Positions 8,275 to 16,188 of a stretch of 17,695 nucleotides of DNA are shown one piece after another. How positions within the stretch are numbered: the stretch's first letter is position 1; every line of letters starts with the position of its first letter. The translations under genes were made by a program, and so were the position numbers. Origin of the DNA: Cyclobacteriaceae bacterium (GTDB lineage: Bacteria; Bacteroidota; Bacteroidia; Cytophagales; Cyclobacteriaceae). The stretch lies in assembly GCA_029861825.1 (NCBI GenBank), contig JAOTYN010000026.1:1-17695 (forward strand), read 5' to 3'. The notes below the pieces were generated by a model. That model did no database searches and was not told where the DNA came from. It worked only from the letters and a program-made list of their open reading frames with translations.

Positions 8275-8448
8275 ATATTCGGCTTGTTAATCAGTTGCTT
8301 TTGTGGTCCCATTTCAAAAACCGGGATTACCTTAAAAGTTAGCGGATAATTCTTTAATTTTATTGCCTATCTTTTAATTATTGGGGTTATCAGATAGATC
8401 GAGAAACTATTATGGGCCATAAGCCCTTATAAATAAAACTGAAGGTAC

Positions 8449-11367
8449 ATGAAGAGTCTGTTTAAAGGGTTTTTGGCCTGTGTGGCTTTATTGATGGCCA
8501 TAAGTTATCAAGCTTTCGCTACTCACATCAGAGCCGCAGAAATAACCTCCCGAAGGGTTTCGAATGTTGCCTTAACCTACGAATTTACCATCACGGCTTT
8601 TACCGATACTCAATCACCGGTTCGTTTTGGCGACGGGATCATTAATTTTGGCGATGGTAGGGAAGTTCAATTGGATTTGGAAGCAGACTCGTTTATTGAC
8701 GGAATTTTCCTGGGAGATAATAATGAGGTTGAGCAATATATCATCAAGATCACCCAAACCTACAACTCCCCGGGTGTCTACACCATCAGCTACAGGGAGC
8801 CTAATCGTAATGATGAGATCGTTAATATAAACAAAGGTAATTCCGTACAAACACCCTTTTACATAGAGTCGCAGATATTGATAGATCCTTTTATCGGATT
8901 GAATAGCTCGCCGGTGTTACTGGTGCCGCCTATTGATAACGCTGCGGTGGGTATAAAATTCATCCATAACCCTGGCGCCTTTGATGCAGACGGCGACAGC
9001 CTGTCCTATCGATTTGTTATTCCCCTTCAGGACCAGGGACAAATGGTACCCAATTATGAAGATCTAAATGATCCGGATTTCTACATCGACCCTTTTACTT
9101 TTGCATTAGGTAACGAAGGCATGACAGGCCCGGCAACGCTTACTCTGGACCCCATTAACGGGGACTTGATTTGGGATGCCCCTGGTAATTTATTGCAAAA
9201 CTCGCAGGGTGACTTCTCGGAGTACAACGTTGCATTCTATGTGGAAGAGTGGAGAAAAATCAATGGAGTATTTCGACAAATAGGATTTGTAACCCGGGAT
9301 ATGCAGATCATCGTTGAGGGCAGCGATAATCAAAGGCCGGAGGTGTTGATACCGGCCGACACCTGTATTGAAGCGGGAACCATACTTACTGAATTGATCC
9401 AGGGTAACGACCCGGATAATGATCTGGTATTTCTGGAAAGTTTTGGAGGTGTTTACCAGGATGTACCCCTGGAATTTGCCAGTTACACTTCCCCTCCCGG
9501 AGTATTCCCTCCCATCTGGCAGCCCCAGCCAGGCCTATTGGAATTTGAATGGGAAACCAATTGTGATCATGTTCGGGAGCGCCCCTATCAAATTCAGTTT
9601 AAAGTAACCGACAGCTCTGCCGTAGATCAGTTCCATTTGACCCTGACCGATATTAAGACCTGGAATGTCACGGTAGTGGCGCCCGCGCCCATATTGGTTT
9701 CTGCGGATGTTGGTTCCAGCACTTCTGTAAACTTAGCCTGGCAGAACTATTTGGATCAATGTCCCAATAATCCCGACGTGCAGATCCAGGTTTACCGGCG
9801 GATTGGCAGTTTTGCCTTTACTCCTCAAGGTTGCCTTATCGGGATCCCGGAAGGATCCGGCTACGAGTTAGTAGGGACAGTAGGAGCAAACGAAACCAAC
9901 TTCTTCGATGACGACAATGGCGCCGGTCTTAATCCAGGTTCCACCTATTGTTACCGGTTGGTGGCAGTCTTTCCTTTGCCGGGAGGAGGAGTCTCTTATG
10001 CCTCCAATGAGATCTGTGCCACCATAGAATTAAGCGGTTCAGTTATTACCAATGTAGATATAAACGAAACCGATGTGGCTATTGGTGAGATCTTTGTGAG
10101 GTGGATCCAGCCTATTAATGTAGACGACATGGTGTTCCCTCCTCCCTACAGTTACGAGCTTAGCCGTGCCATAGGTTTTACCGGAGAAGCCGGACGCACC
10201 GTACTGGCCACAGGATTGACAGATACCACATTTACCGATACCGGCCTCAACACTATGGATCAGGTATACAACTACCGCATCAAACTGTTCGATGGCAATG
10301 GTACCTTGGTCGACAGTTCTTCAACTGCTTCCTCCGTGCGTCTGGATGCCGCCTCCTTGAATCAATCTATTTCCTTAAGCTGGGAAGCGGTGGTACCGTG
10401 GTCTATAAGCAGCGGTGATTTTCCCATTCACCGAGTATTCCGCGACAATGTATTGCCGGCCGATCCGGATGCGCTAGTGGCAATAGCCGATGTAAACGTC
10501 ACCATGCAAGGCCTTAGCTTCCTAGACGATGGAAGCGCTACTGGCGAGCCGCTGTCGCAAGATATTGAATACTGCTACTATGTTGAAACCTTCGGCACCT
10601 ACGACAATCCTTTGATCGAAGCACCTCTGATCAATAAAAGTCAGATAATTTGTGCACAACCGGGAGACGAGATTCCCCCGTGTACGCCCATACTTTCCCT
10701 GGAGGTCCCGGATTGTGAACAGTTCTTATCCGATAAATCCTGCGGGTTCAGTGATTTCAGTAATACATTAAGTTGGCGCAGGGATCCAGCTGCTGGGTGC
10801 GATGATGATATCCGCAGCTTTAACATTTACTTTTCCGACAGTGGTACCGACACTACTTTTAGCTTGATCGCCAATGTTGTGGACACCTTCTTTGTCCATG
10901 ATAATCTAGCCAGCTTTGCCGGGTGCTATCGGATATCGGCGTTAGACAGATCCGGTAATGAGAGCGAATTGACAGACATACTATGTATTGATAACTGTCC
11001 CAACTACTACTTGCCCAACGTATTTACCCCTGACAATGGAGATGACGTAAATGATGTATTCCAGGCCTATTTCGATATTCCTGGCTTAGAAACGGTGGAC
11101 CTTACCAAATGCCCACGTTTCGTGGAGTCTGTTAGTATTGAGATCGTTAACCGATGGGGTAAGGAAGTGTTCTCATTTAACTCTTCAGATCCGGAAAATG
11201 AAGGAAATATCCTTATTAACTGGGACGGTAACGATAAAAACGGGAACCCGCTACCAGGCGGTGTTTACTACTATGTGGCAGACATTACCTTTGTGGTACT
11301 GGATCCCTCACAACGTCATACACAGCTAAAAGGATGGATCCATTTGTTACGGCAAGCCAGCGAGTAA
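8449..11367 (+). CDS. Large secreted protein with Fn3-like modules and T9SS type B (gliding-associated) tail (paralog 2)
   Basis: 972 residues. The signal peptide ends QAFA, with the mature protein from Thr25 (THIRAAEIT). Residues 25-410 match the preceding gene's product: QSPVRxGDGIINFGDG, YTISYREPNRN, DADGDSLSYR (from 179), IWDAPG, VTRDMQIIV. Cys306 and Cys372 flank the second subdomain and may form a disulfide. Then come about four fibronectin-III-like modules, roughly 411-528, 530-625, 632-738 and 742-850, recognised by recurrent SxxLxW openings and TYCYRLVA / YNYRIKLF / YCYYVETF strands; several carry paired Cys. Residues 852-972 are the type B sorting domain: YYLPNVFTPDNGDDVND, VNRWGKEVF, WDGNDKNGNPLPGGVYYY and a final LKGWIHLLR. 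Proteins with this tail are large T9SS cargoes such as adhesins. The role is inferred as surface attachment or matrix contact; no enzymatic motif seen. A DCC protein gene starts 5 bases after its stop. Confidence 0.9.
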   Translation: MKSLFKGFLACVALLMAISYQAFATHIRAAEITSRRVSNVALTYEFTITAFTDTQSPVRFGDGIINFGDGREVQLDLEADSFIDGIFLGDNNEVEQYIIKITQTYNSPGVYTISYREPNRNDEIVNINKGNSVQTPFYIESQILIDPFIGLNSSPVLLVPPIDNAAVGIKFIHNPGAFDADGDSLSYRFVIPLQDQGQMVPNYEDLNDPDFYIDPFTFALGNEGMTGPATLTLDPINGDLIWDAPGNLLQNSQGDFSEYNVAFYVEEWRKINGVFRQIGFVTRDMQIIVEGSDNQRPEVLIPADTCIEAGTILTELIQGNDPDNDLVFLESFGGVYQDVPLEFASYTSPPGVFPPIWQPQPGLLEFEWETNCDHVRERPYQIQFKVTDSSAVDQFHLTLTDIKTWNVTVVAPAPILVSADVGSSTSVNLAWQNYLDQCPNNPDVQIQVYRRIGSFAFTPQGCLIGIPEGSGYELVGTVGANETNFFDDDNGAGLNPGSTYCYRLVAVFPLPGGGVSYASNEICATIELSGSVITNVDINETDVAIGEIFVRWIQPINVDDMVFPPPYSYELSRAIGFTGEAGRTVLATGLTDTTFTDTGLNTMDQVYNYRIKLFDGNGTLVDSSSTASSVRLDAASLNQSISLSWEAVVPWSISSGDFPIHRVFRDNVLPADPDALVAIADVNVTMQGLSFLDDGSATGEPLSQDIEYCYYVETFGTYDNPLIEAPLINKSQIICAQPGDEIPPCTPILSLEVPDCEQFLSDKSCGFSDFSNTLSWRRDPAAGCDDDIRSFNIYFSDSGTDTTFSLIANVVDTFFVHDNLASFAGCYRISALDRSGNESELTDILCIDNCPNYYLPNVFTPDNGDDVNDVFQAYFDIPGLETVDLTKCPRFVESVSIEIVNRWGKEVFSFNSSDPENEGNILINWDGNDKNGNPLPGGVYYYVADITFVVLDPSQRHTQLKGWIHLLRQASE

Positions 11368-11372
11368 CTAAC

Positions 11373-11798
11373 ATGCAACCCATCGTATTCTTTGACGGTG
11401 TCTGTAATCTGTGCAATAACTCTGTGGATTTCATCATCAGAAGGGACAAAAAAGCCACTTTTCTATTCGCCCCCCTTCAAACTGAGCCTGCTTCTAAACT
11501 ACTGTCCTCCTTTTTTTTCGATACCGGCGATATGACCACACTGGTGCTTTTGCAGGAAGGAAAACTCTATACTAAAAGCAGGGCTGCACTGGAGATCTGT
11601 CGGCGATTGGATGGCCTTTGGCCCATTCTATATGTATTCCGGTTAGTACCAGCCTTCTTGAGAGACGTCATTTATAATTGGGTATCCCGCAATCGCTATG
11701 GTTGGTTTGGGCGGCGGGATAGCTGCCGGCTACCACAACCAAATGAAAAAAGGCGATTTTTGTCCGACGAGCCCTTAAATACTACCCCAGTTTCGTAA
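11373..11798 (+). CDS. DCC-family thiol-disulfide oxidoreductase-like protein (DUF393)
   Basis: 141 residues. I chose the ATG at 11373, 5 bases after the upstream stop, because it opens on the family's first strand (MQPIVFFDGVCNLC); an earlier in-frame ATG lies inside the preceding gene. The DGVCNLCNNSVDFIIRRD segment holds the Asp-x-x-Cys-x-x-Cys signature that names the DCC family (YuxK-like). Further family features are FAPLQTE, YTKSRAALEICRRL and a C-terminal RNRYGWFGRRDSCRLP block. The fold is thioredoxin-like; biochemical function is largely unproven, so 'oxidoreductase' is a family label. There is no signal peptide, so it is probably cytoplasmic. The tight spacing suggests co-transcription with the T9SS cargo gene, though such small genes are common as stand-alone neighbours. 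A T8 run at 11511-11518 codes for FFF without disturbing the frame. Confidence 0.86.
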   Translation: MQPIVFFDGVCNLCNNSVDFIIRRDKKATFLFAPLQTEPASKLLSSFFFDTGDMTTLVLLQEGKLYTKSRAALEICRRLDGLWPILYVFRLVPAFLRDVIYNWVSRNRYGWFGRRDSCRLPQPNEKRRFLSDEPLNTTPVS

Positions 11799-11814
11799 CC
11801 GAGGCGCTGGAAAT

Positions 11815-11844
11815 TTGAAATTTTCAGGCAATTTTAGAACTTTG
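11815..11844 (+). promoter_or_regulatory. Likely fabD promoter
   Basis: TTG at 11815-11817, then 19 bases, then GAACTTTG at 11837-11844, which matches TAnnTTTG except for the first base. The expected start of transcription is near 11850, leaving about 20 bases of leader before the fabD ATG. Spacing is the same as in the sdhC promoter. Inferred from sequence only. Confidence 0.5.
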
Positions 11845-11869
11845 CCAGCCAATTTAATCTGAAAGCATC

Positions 11870-12739
11870 ATGAGAGCTTATGTTTTTCCCGGACAAGGGT
11901 CGCAATTTCCCGGTATGGGCCGGGATCTAATAGAAAACCCAAAAGCCAAAGAGCTGTTTGAGCTGGCCAACCGGATCTTGGATTTTTCCATCAGTGAAAT
12001 CATGTTTGGAGGTACCAAGGAGGAGTTGACTCAAACTAAAGTTACCCAACCGGCCATTTATATTCACTCCACCATTCTGGCTTTGACTAGCGAAACCTTT
12101 GACCCTCAATTAGTGGCAGGTCACAGTTTGGGTGAATTCTCAGCTTTGGTAGCTAATGGGGCACTTTCCTTTGAGGACGGATTGAAGCTGGTTTTTAAAA
12201 GAGCCCAGGCCATGCAAAAAGCCTGTGAGGCCCAGCCTGGAACTATGGCGGCGGTATTGGGATTAGAGGACTCGGTGGTAGAGGAAGTTTGCCTGGGGAT
12301 CCCGGAAATTGTAGTACCGGCAAATTATAACTGCCCCGGGCAACTGGTGATTTCCGGTTCAGTCCCCGGTGTGCAGCAAGCTTGTGAAAAATTGACAGAG
12401 GCAGGAGCCAGACGCGCCATGATGCTACCGGTAGGGGGAGCCTTTCATTCCCCTCTGATGCAACCGGCCCAGGAAGAACTTGCCAGTGCCATTGAAGATA
12501 CTGCATTTAGCGGGCCTACCTGCGCGGTAATCCAGAATGTGGACGCACAGCCTCACCTTCAAATTGAAGACATCAAAAATAATTTGATCGCTCAACTTAC
12601 CGCTCCTGTAAGATGGACTCAAAGCGTAAAGACCATGCGGTCTTTGGGTGCTAAAGAGTTTATCGAAACCGGTCCGGGTAAAGTGCTGCAAGGCTTGGTT
12701 CGAAAAATTGATGCCGAGGCAGAAGTAAGCGCTATTTAA
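11870..12739 (+). CDS. fabD: Malonyl-CoA:ACP transacylase
   Basis: 289 residues, normal FabD length. It moves the malonyl group from malonyl-CoA to acyl carrier protein, supplying the extender unit of fatty acid synthesis in the cytoplasm. Visible motifs: FPGQGSQFPGMG at the N-terminus, the nucleophile elbow GHSLGE with Ser86, Arg111 in FKRAQAMQ for the substrate carboxylate, His193 in GGAFHSPLM as the second member of the catalytic pair, and the C-terminal ETGPGKVLQGLVRKI. The oxyanion-loop Gln is in GQGSQ (Gln9 or Gln12). All key residues are intact. It stands alone rather than in a fab cluster, with its own likely promoter, and its stop codon overlaps that of folK on the other strand. Confidence 0.96.
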   Translation: MRAYVFPGQGSQFPGMGRDLIENPKAKELFELANRILDFSISEIMFGGTKEELTQTKVTQPAIYIHSTILALTSETFDPQLVAGHSLGEFSALVANGALSFEDGLKLVFKRAQAMQKACEAQPGTMAAVLGLEDSVVEEVCLGIPEIVVPANYNCPGQLVISGSVPGVQQACEKLTEAGARRAMMLPVGGAFHSPLMQPAQEELASAIEDTAFSGPTCAVIQNVDAQPHLQIEDIKNNLIAQLTAPVRWTQSVKTMRSLGAKEFIETGPGKVLQGLVRKIDAEAEVSAI

Positions 12740-13239
12740 ATTTTTATCTTTTGTACCAGAGAAGTATCGGAACATTGATGCAGCAGTTCTGTCTGGGTCT
12801 TGTTTAAAACAGGGTGCAGGTGATTCGGGGCTATCTCCGCCATCGGCTGTAGTACAAAACGACGAGCAGCAATTCTGGGGTGGGGTAAGGTAAGCAGATC
12901 GGAAGTCATTGACAGCTGGTTATAGTAAAGAATATCAATATCCAGATGGCGTGATTGTCCCGGGGCCAGGTGCTGCCGCCGACCCTGTTCGATCTCCAGG
13001 GTCAGGCAATGGTAAAGCAATGCATAGGGATTTAACCTGGTAGATACCCGTATTACCTGATTGATAAAATCCGGAGCTCCGGGCATTTCCCATGACGCGG
13101 TGTGGTAAAAGGAAGATTGTACCATAATGGAACCAATGCGCTTAGTGATCCCTTGGCGGGCCTGTTTCAGCAGCTGCTGCCGATCACCCAAATTTGACCC
13201 CAAAAGTAGATATATCCCTGCCATCTCCCTGTCATCCAT
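12736..13239 (-). CDS. folK: 2-amino-4-hydroxy-6-hydroxymethyldihydropteridine pyrophosphokinase
   Basis: About 167 residues (HPPK). It transfers pyrophosphate from ATP to 6-hydroxymethyl-7,8-dihydropterin in folate synthesis. Evidence: the N-terminal strand and loop IYLLLGSNLGDR, NQVIRVST, the metal- and ATP-binding segment GQSRHLDIDILYY with its two acidic residues, and LPHPRIAARRFVLQPMAEIAP. Start choice is uncertain: ATG at 13239 (used here) and ATG at 13224 are both in frame. The second puts the usual five-residue lead (MAGIY) before the core and may be the true one. An upstream in-frame TTG at 13251 is less likely. A TATATTTG on the minus strand (13303-13310) fits a -7 element but lacks a TTG partner. 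Convergent with fabD, their stops sharing bases; divergent from sppA, a neighbour arrangement I recall in other Bacteroidota. Confidence 0.93.
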   Translation of the reverse strand: MDDREMAGIYLLLGSNLGDRQQLLKQARQGITKRIGSIMVQSSFYHTASWEMPGAPDFINQVIRVSTRLNPYALLYHCLTLEIEQGRRQHLAPGQSRHLDIDILYYNQLSMTSDLLTLPHPRIAARRFVLQPMAEIAPNHLHPVLNKTQTELLHQCSDTSLVQKIKI

Positions 13240-13321
13240 TAAAATCCCCAAAAATATAAAATTGCTTTAACTTCAGGGGCTTATCTGGTAACCTTGTGTA
13301 TACAAATATAATTGAAGTCAC

Positions 13322-15073
13322 ATGTTTTTAAGAAACGTATTAGCGACTATAGTAGGCTTAGTGATCTTTTCCATAGTAGTATTTTTTATATTTCTAGGAA
13401 TGATCACGGCTATATCGGCGACCGATGACGGCGTCGAAATATCGGACAATACCATTTTACACCTTAAGCTCGACCGTCCCATCTTGGAGCGCAGTGCAGA
13501 TTCACCCTTATCTGATCTGCAGTTACTGGGGGCTCCTACGGGAGTGGGAGTGAAGGAATTGAGGCAGGCAGTGGAACGAGCAGCCGTTGACGATAGGATA
13601 TCCGGTATCTATCTAGAAACACAGTTCATGTATGCCGGACTTTCTAAGCTAAAAGAGTTTAGGGAGGCTTTAGAAACCTTCAAGGAGAGTGGGAAATTCC
13701 TGGTAGCGCATTCAGAATACTACACGGAGTCGGAATATTACTTGGCCTCGGCAGCTGACGAGATCTATTTGCCGGAGGAGGGCTTTCTGGAGTTCAACGG
13801 ATTTCGGGCAGAATACAACTTCCTAAAAGGAGGTCTGGATAAGCTGGGAGTGCAGCCCCAGGTGTTTAGGGTGGGAGCCTACAAGAGCGCCGTGGAGCCT
13901 TTTACCAGAACAGATATGAGTCCGGAAGCCAGGGAGCAGCTGGAATCTTTGCTGGCTTCGGTATACGAGATCTATTTGGACGATATTTCATCCACGCGTA
14001 ATGTGGATAGTCCAACGCTGGACCTGGTTGCAGACAGTATGCTGGCTACCAGTGCCAAAAACGCTGCCGCACATAAGCTGATCTCCGGGACCCTCTATCA
14101 CGATGAAGTTATGAACCTGTTAAAGGAAAAGGCTGAGGTAGAAGAAGATGATGATCTGAAACTTGTGGGCTTGAATGCTTATCTAAGCAGCTCGAAAGAG
14201 ATCTATCAAGGTAAAGAGCGCATTGCCGTGGTATTCGCAGAAGGTGAAATAATTAACGGCAAGGGCGACCCGGAAAGTATCGGGACCGACATCATGGTGA
14301 AAGAACTGACTAAACTCAGGGAAGATGACAAGATCAAGGCCATTGTGTTGCGTATTAATTCGCCAGGTGGCAGCAGCCTGGCATCAGATGTGATTTGGCG
14401 GGAATTGAAGAAAACCAGTGAGACCAAACCCGTAATCGCCTCCATGTCGGATGTAGCGGCATCGGGAGGCTATTATTTGGCTATGGCTTGTGATACCATC
14501 GTGGCTCAACCCACTACCATTACCGGTTCTATTGGTATATACTCCATGCACTTCAACGCACAGGAATTGCTGGAAGATAAGCTGGGGATAACTACCGACG
14601 TGGCTAAGACAGGCCCATTGGCCGATATCTTTACGGTAAGCCGTCCTTTAACAGAATACGAAAAAAGCCTTTTTCAGAAAAGCGTAGACGATGGCTATGA
14701 GACCTTTACTTCCAAGGCCGCAGAAGACCGAGACATGAAGCTGGATGATCTTAAGGCAATTGCCCAGGGCCGGGTATGGTCGGGCGTACAAGCTAAAGAA
14801 AACGGCTTAGTAGATGTGTTAGGTGGGCTACAAACAGCGGTTGAAATTGCGGCTGCCGCCGCTGGCGTCGAAGAAGACAATTACAAATTACGCTATTATC
14901 CCGCACAAAAAACCCTTTGGGAACAGCTCATGAGTGATTTTGGAGCGGATATAGAAGAAGCCGCTCTAAAAACCAAACTGGGGGATCTTTATCCCTATGT
15001 AAAGCAACTTCGTAACCTTGACCGATATCAGGGTTTACAAACTAGAATGCCATTCGATCTATCCATCCATTAA
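13322..15073 (+). CDS. sppA: Signal peptide peptidase SppA, long (67 kDa-type) form
   Basis: 583 residues. A membrane-bound serine protease that degrades cleaved signal peptides and some membrane proteins. One N-terminal transmembrane helix (about residues 7-32) anchors it, with the rest outside the cytoplasmic membrane. The long form has two tandem crotonase-like domains, and both are visible. The catalytic Lys is expected in the N-terminal domain (GAYKSAVEPFTRTDMS, Lys188) and the catalytic Ser in the C-terminal one (SDVAASGGYYLAMACD, Ser381), equivalent to the Lys209/Ser409 dyad of E. coli SppA. RINSPGGSS and TGSIGIYS are the matching oxyanion and substrate-binding segments, and GRVWSGVQAKENGLVD is the usual closing motif. 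Length and key residues are intact. Followed by a clear rho-independent terminator. Confidence 0.95.
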   Translation: MFLRNVLATIVGLVIFSIVVFFIFLGMITAISATDDGVEISDNTILHLKLDRPILERSADSPLSDLQLLGAPTGVGVKELRQAVERAAVDDRISGIYLETQFMYAGLSKLKEFREALETFKESGKFLVAHSEYYTESEYYLASAADEIYLPEEGFLEFNGFRAEYNFLKGGLDKLGVQPQVFRVGAYKSAVEPFTRTDMSPEAREQLESLLASVYEIYLDDISSTRNVDSPTLDLVADSMLATSAKNAAAHKLISGTLYHDEVMNLLKEKAEVEEDDDLKLVGLNAYLSSSKEIYQGKERIAVVFAEGEIINGKGDPESIGTDIMVKELTKLREDDKIKAIVLRINSPGGSSLASDVIWRELKKTSETKPVIASMSDVAASGGYYLAMACDTIVAQPTTITGSIGIYSMHFNAQELLEDKLGITTDVAKTGPLADIFTVSRPLTEYEKSLFQKSVDDGYETFTSKAAEDRDMKLDDLKAIAQGRVWSGVQAKENGLVDVLGGLQTAVEIAAAAAGVEEDNYKLRYYPAQKTLWEQLMSDFGADIEEAALKTKLGDLYPYVKQLRNLDRYQGLQTRMPFDLSIH

Positions 15074-15092
15074 TCAAATAATTCTGGTAAAA

Positions 15093-15124
15093 TAGAGCCC
15101 CTTTTACTCAGGGGCTTTATTTTT
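15093..15124 (+). terminator. Rho-independent terminator after sppA
   Basis: Stem TAGAGCCCC (15093-15101) pairs with GGGGCTTTA (15111-15119), including one G-T pair, around a nine-base loop, and is followed by a T run (15120-15124). It lies 19 bases after the sppA stop and 36 before the bioB start, so the two genes are probably separate transcription units. Confidence 0.85.
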
Positions 15125-15160
15125 GGAGAAATTTACCCATATTGGATTTTAATAGACACT

Positions 15161-16144
15161 ATGAACACCAATATAAGAAACGACTGGACCAGAGAGGAGA
15201 TTGAGGCTATCTACCAACTCCCCGTGTTGAATTTAGTTCACAAGGCAGGGGCAGTCCACCGGGAGTACCATGATCCCCAGGAAGTGCAGGTATGCACCCT
15301 ATTGTCCATTAAGACCGGGGGGTGTCCGGAAGATTGCGCCTATTGCCCTCAGGCCGCTCGCTACCATACCGATGTGGAGGTGGAGAAATTGTTGCCCACC
15401 GAACAGGTGCTGGAAGCCGCTAAGACTGCTAAGGAAGCGGGAAGCACCCGCTTTTGCATGGGGGCAGCTTGGAGAGAAGTGAGAGACAACCGTGATTTCG
15501 ACCGGGTTTTAGAGATGGTTAAGGGAGTTTGTGATATGGGAATGGAAGTATGCTGCACATTGGGCATGTTGACCCAAGATCAGGCTCTGAAACTAAAGGA
15601 AGCCGGGCTGTATGCATACAATCACAATTTAGATACCAGTGAAGAGCACTATCAGGAGATCATTACCACCCGGACCTATGGTGACCGGCTGCATACTTTG
15701 GAGCATGTTCGGGAAGCTGATATTTCAGTTTGCTCCGGAGGTATTATTGGCTTGGGCGAAATGGAAGAGGACCGGATCGGTATGTTGATAACTTTGGCTA
15801 ACCTCCCACAGCATCCTGAATCAGTACCTATTAATGCTTTGGTACCGGTTGCCGGCACGCCTATGGAGGACCAGGAAAGAGTTTCGGTTTGGGAGATGGT
15901 AAGGATGATCGCCACCGCACGGATTATAATGCCGGAAGCAATGATCAGGCTGTCTGCTGGTAGGGTTCGCATGAATGCCGAAGAGCAGGCGTTGTGTTTT
16001 CTGGCCGGAGCCAATTCCATTTTTGCTGGAGATAAATTACTTACAACCCCCAATCCCGATCAACAGTCCGATCAGGAACTATTCCAGCAACTTAACTTGA
16101 AACCAAGGCCGGCATATAAAAATACCACTGTGGAAATGACATAA
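15161..16144 (+). CDS. bioB: Biotin synthase
   Basis: 327 residues. A radical SAM enzyme that inserts sulfur into dethiobiotin, the last step of biotin synthesis. The SAM-binding [4Fe-4S] motif is Cys55-x3-Cys59-x2-Cys62 (GGCPEDCAYCPQ). Ligands of the second, sulfur-donating [2Fe-2S] cluster are all present: Cys99 (RFCMGAAWR), Cys132 (CCTLGML), Cys191 (SVCSGGIIGLGE) and Arg263 (IRLSAGR), matching E. coli Cys97/128/188/Arg260. YNHNLDTS and FAGDKLLTTPNP are further family landmarks. It is flanked by terminators, so it is probably transcribed alone. bioF lies about 0.8 kb downstream on the same strand beyond an inverted outer-membrane gene. No clear promoter consensus or BirA site was found in the 36 bases between the sppA terminator and the ATG. 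Confidence 0.97.
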   Translation: MNTNIRNDWTREEIEAIYQLPVLNLVHKAGAVHREYHDPQEVQVCTLLSIKTGGCPEDCAYCPQAARYHTDVEVEKLLPTEQVLEAAKTAKEAGSTRFCMGAAWREVRDNRDFDRVLEMVKGVCDMGMEVCCTLGMLTQDQALKLKEAGLYAYNHNLDTSEEHYQEIITTRTYGDRLHTLEHVREADISVCSGGIIGLGEMEEDRIGMLITLANLPQHPESVPINALVPVAGTPMEDQERVSVWEMVRMIATARIIMPEAMIRLSAGRVRMNAEEQALCFLAGANSIFAGDKLLTTPNPDQQSDQELFQQLNLKPRPAYKNTTVEMT

Positions 16145-16172
16145 AAAAAGCCCCCGTAGAAAGGGGCTTTTA
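16143..16172. terminator. Bidirectional terminator between bioB and the outer-membrane gene
   Basis: AAAAGCCCC (16146-16154) pairs with GGGGCTTTT (16163-16171) around an eight-base loop. Flanking A7 on the left and T4 on the right give a U tract in both directions, so the hairpin can end bioB (stop at 16142-16144) and the convergent minus-strand gene (stop at 16189). Confidence 0.87.
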
Positions 16173-16188
16173 TCATTTCAAATTCTTG

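Noticed and set aside
8411..8429. GGGC...GCCC hairpin in the gap before the second T9SS paralog, as a terminator or riboswitch
   Set aside because: Only four strong pairs, a mismatch next to them and no T run; too weak to call. The gap 8275-8448 otherwise shows no clear promoter or terminator.
11511..11518. T8 run in the DCC gene as a phase-variation or slippage site
   Set aside because: The reading frame is intact and family motifs continue in the same frame on both sides; a single T8 is weak evidence.
12425..12775. 116-codon minus-strand frame opposite fabD
   Set aside because: Antisense to the catalytic half of FabD and overlapping the folK end; no motif and no plausible start context.
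13303..13310. TATATTTG on the minus strand as the folK promoter
   Set aside because: Exact -7 match, but no TTG partner 19-22 bases upstream, and it lies next to the sppA start; mentioned in the folK entry only.
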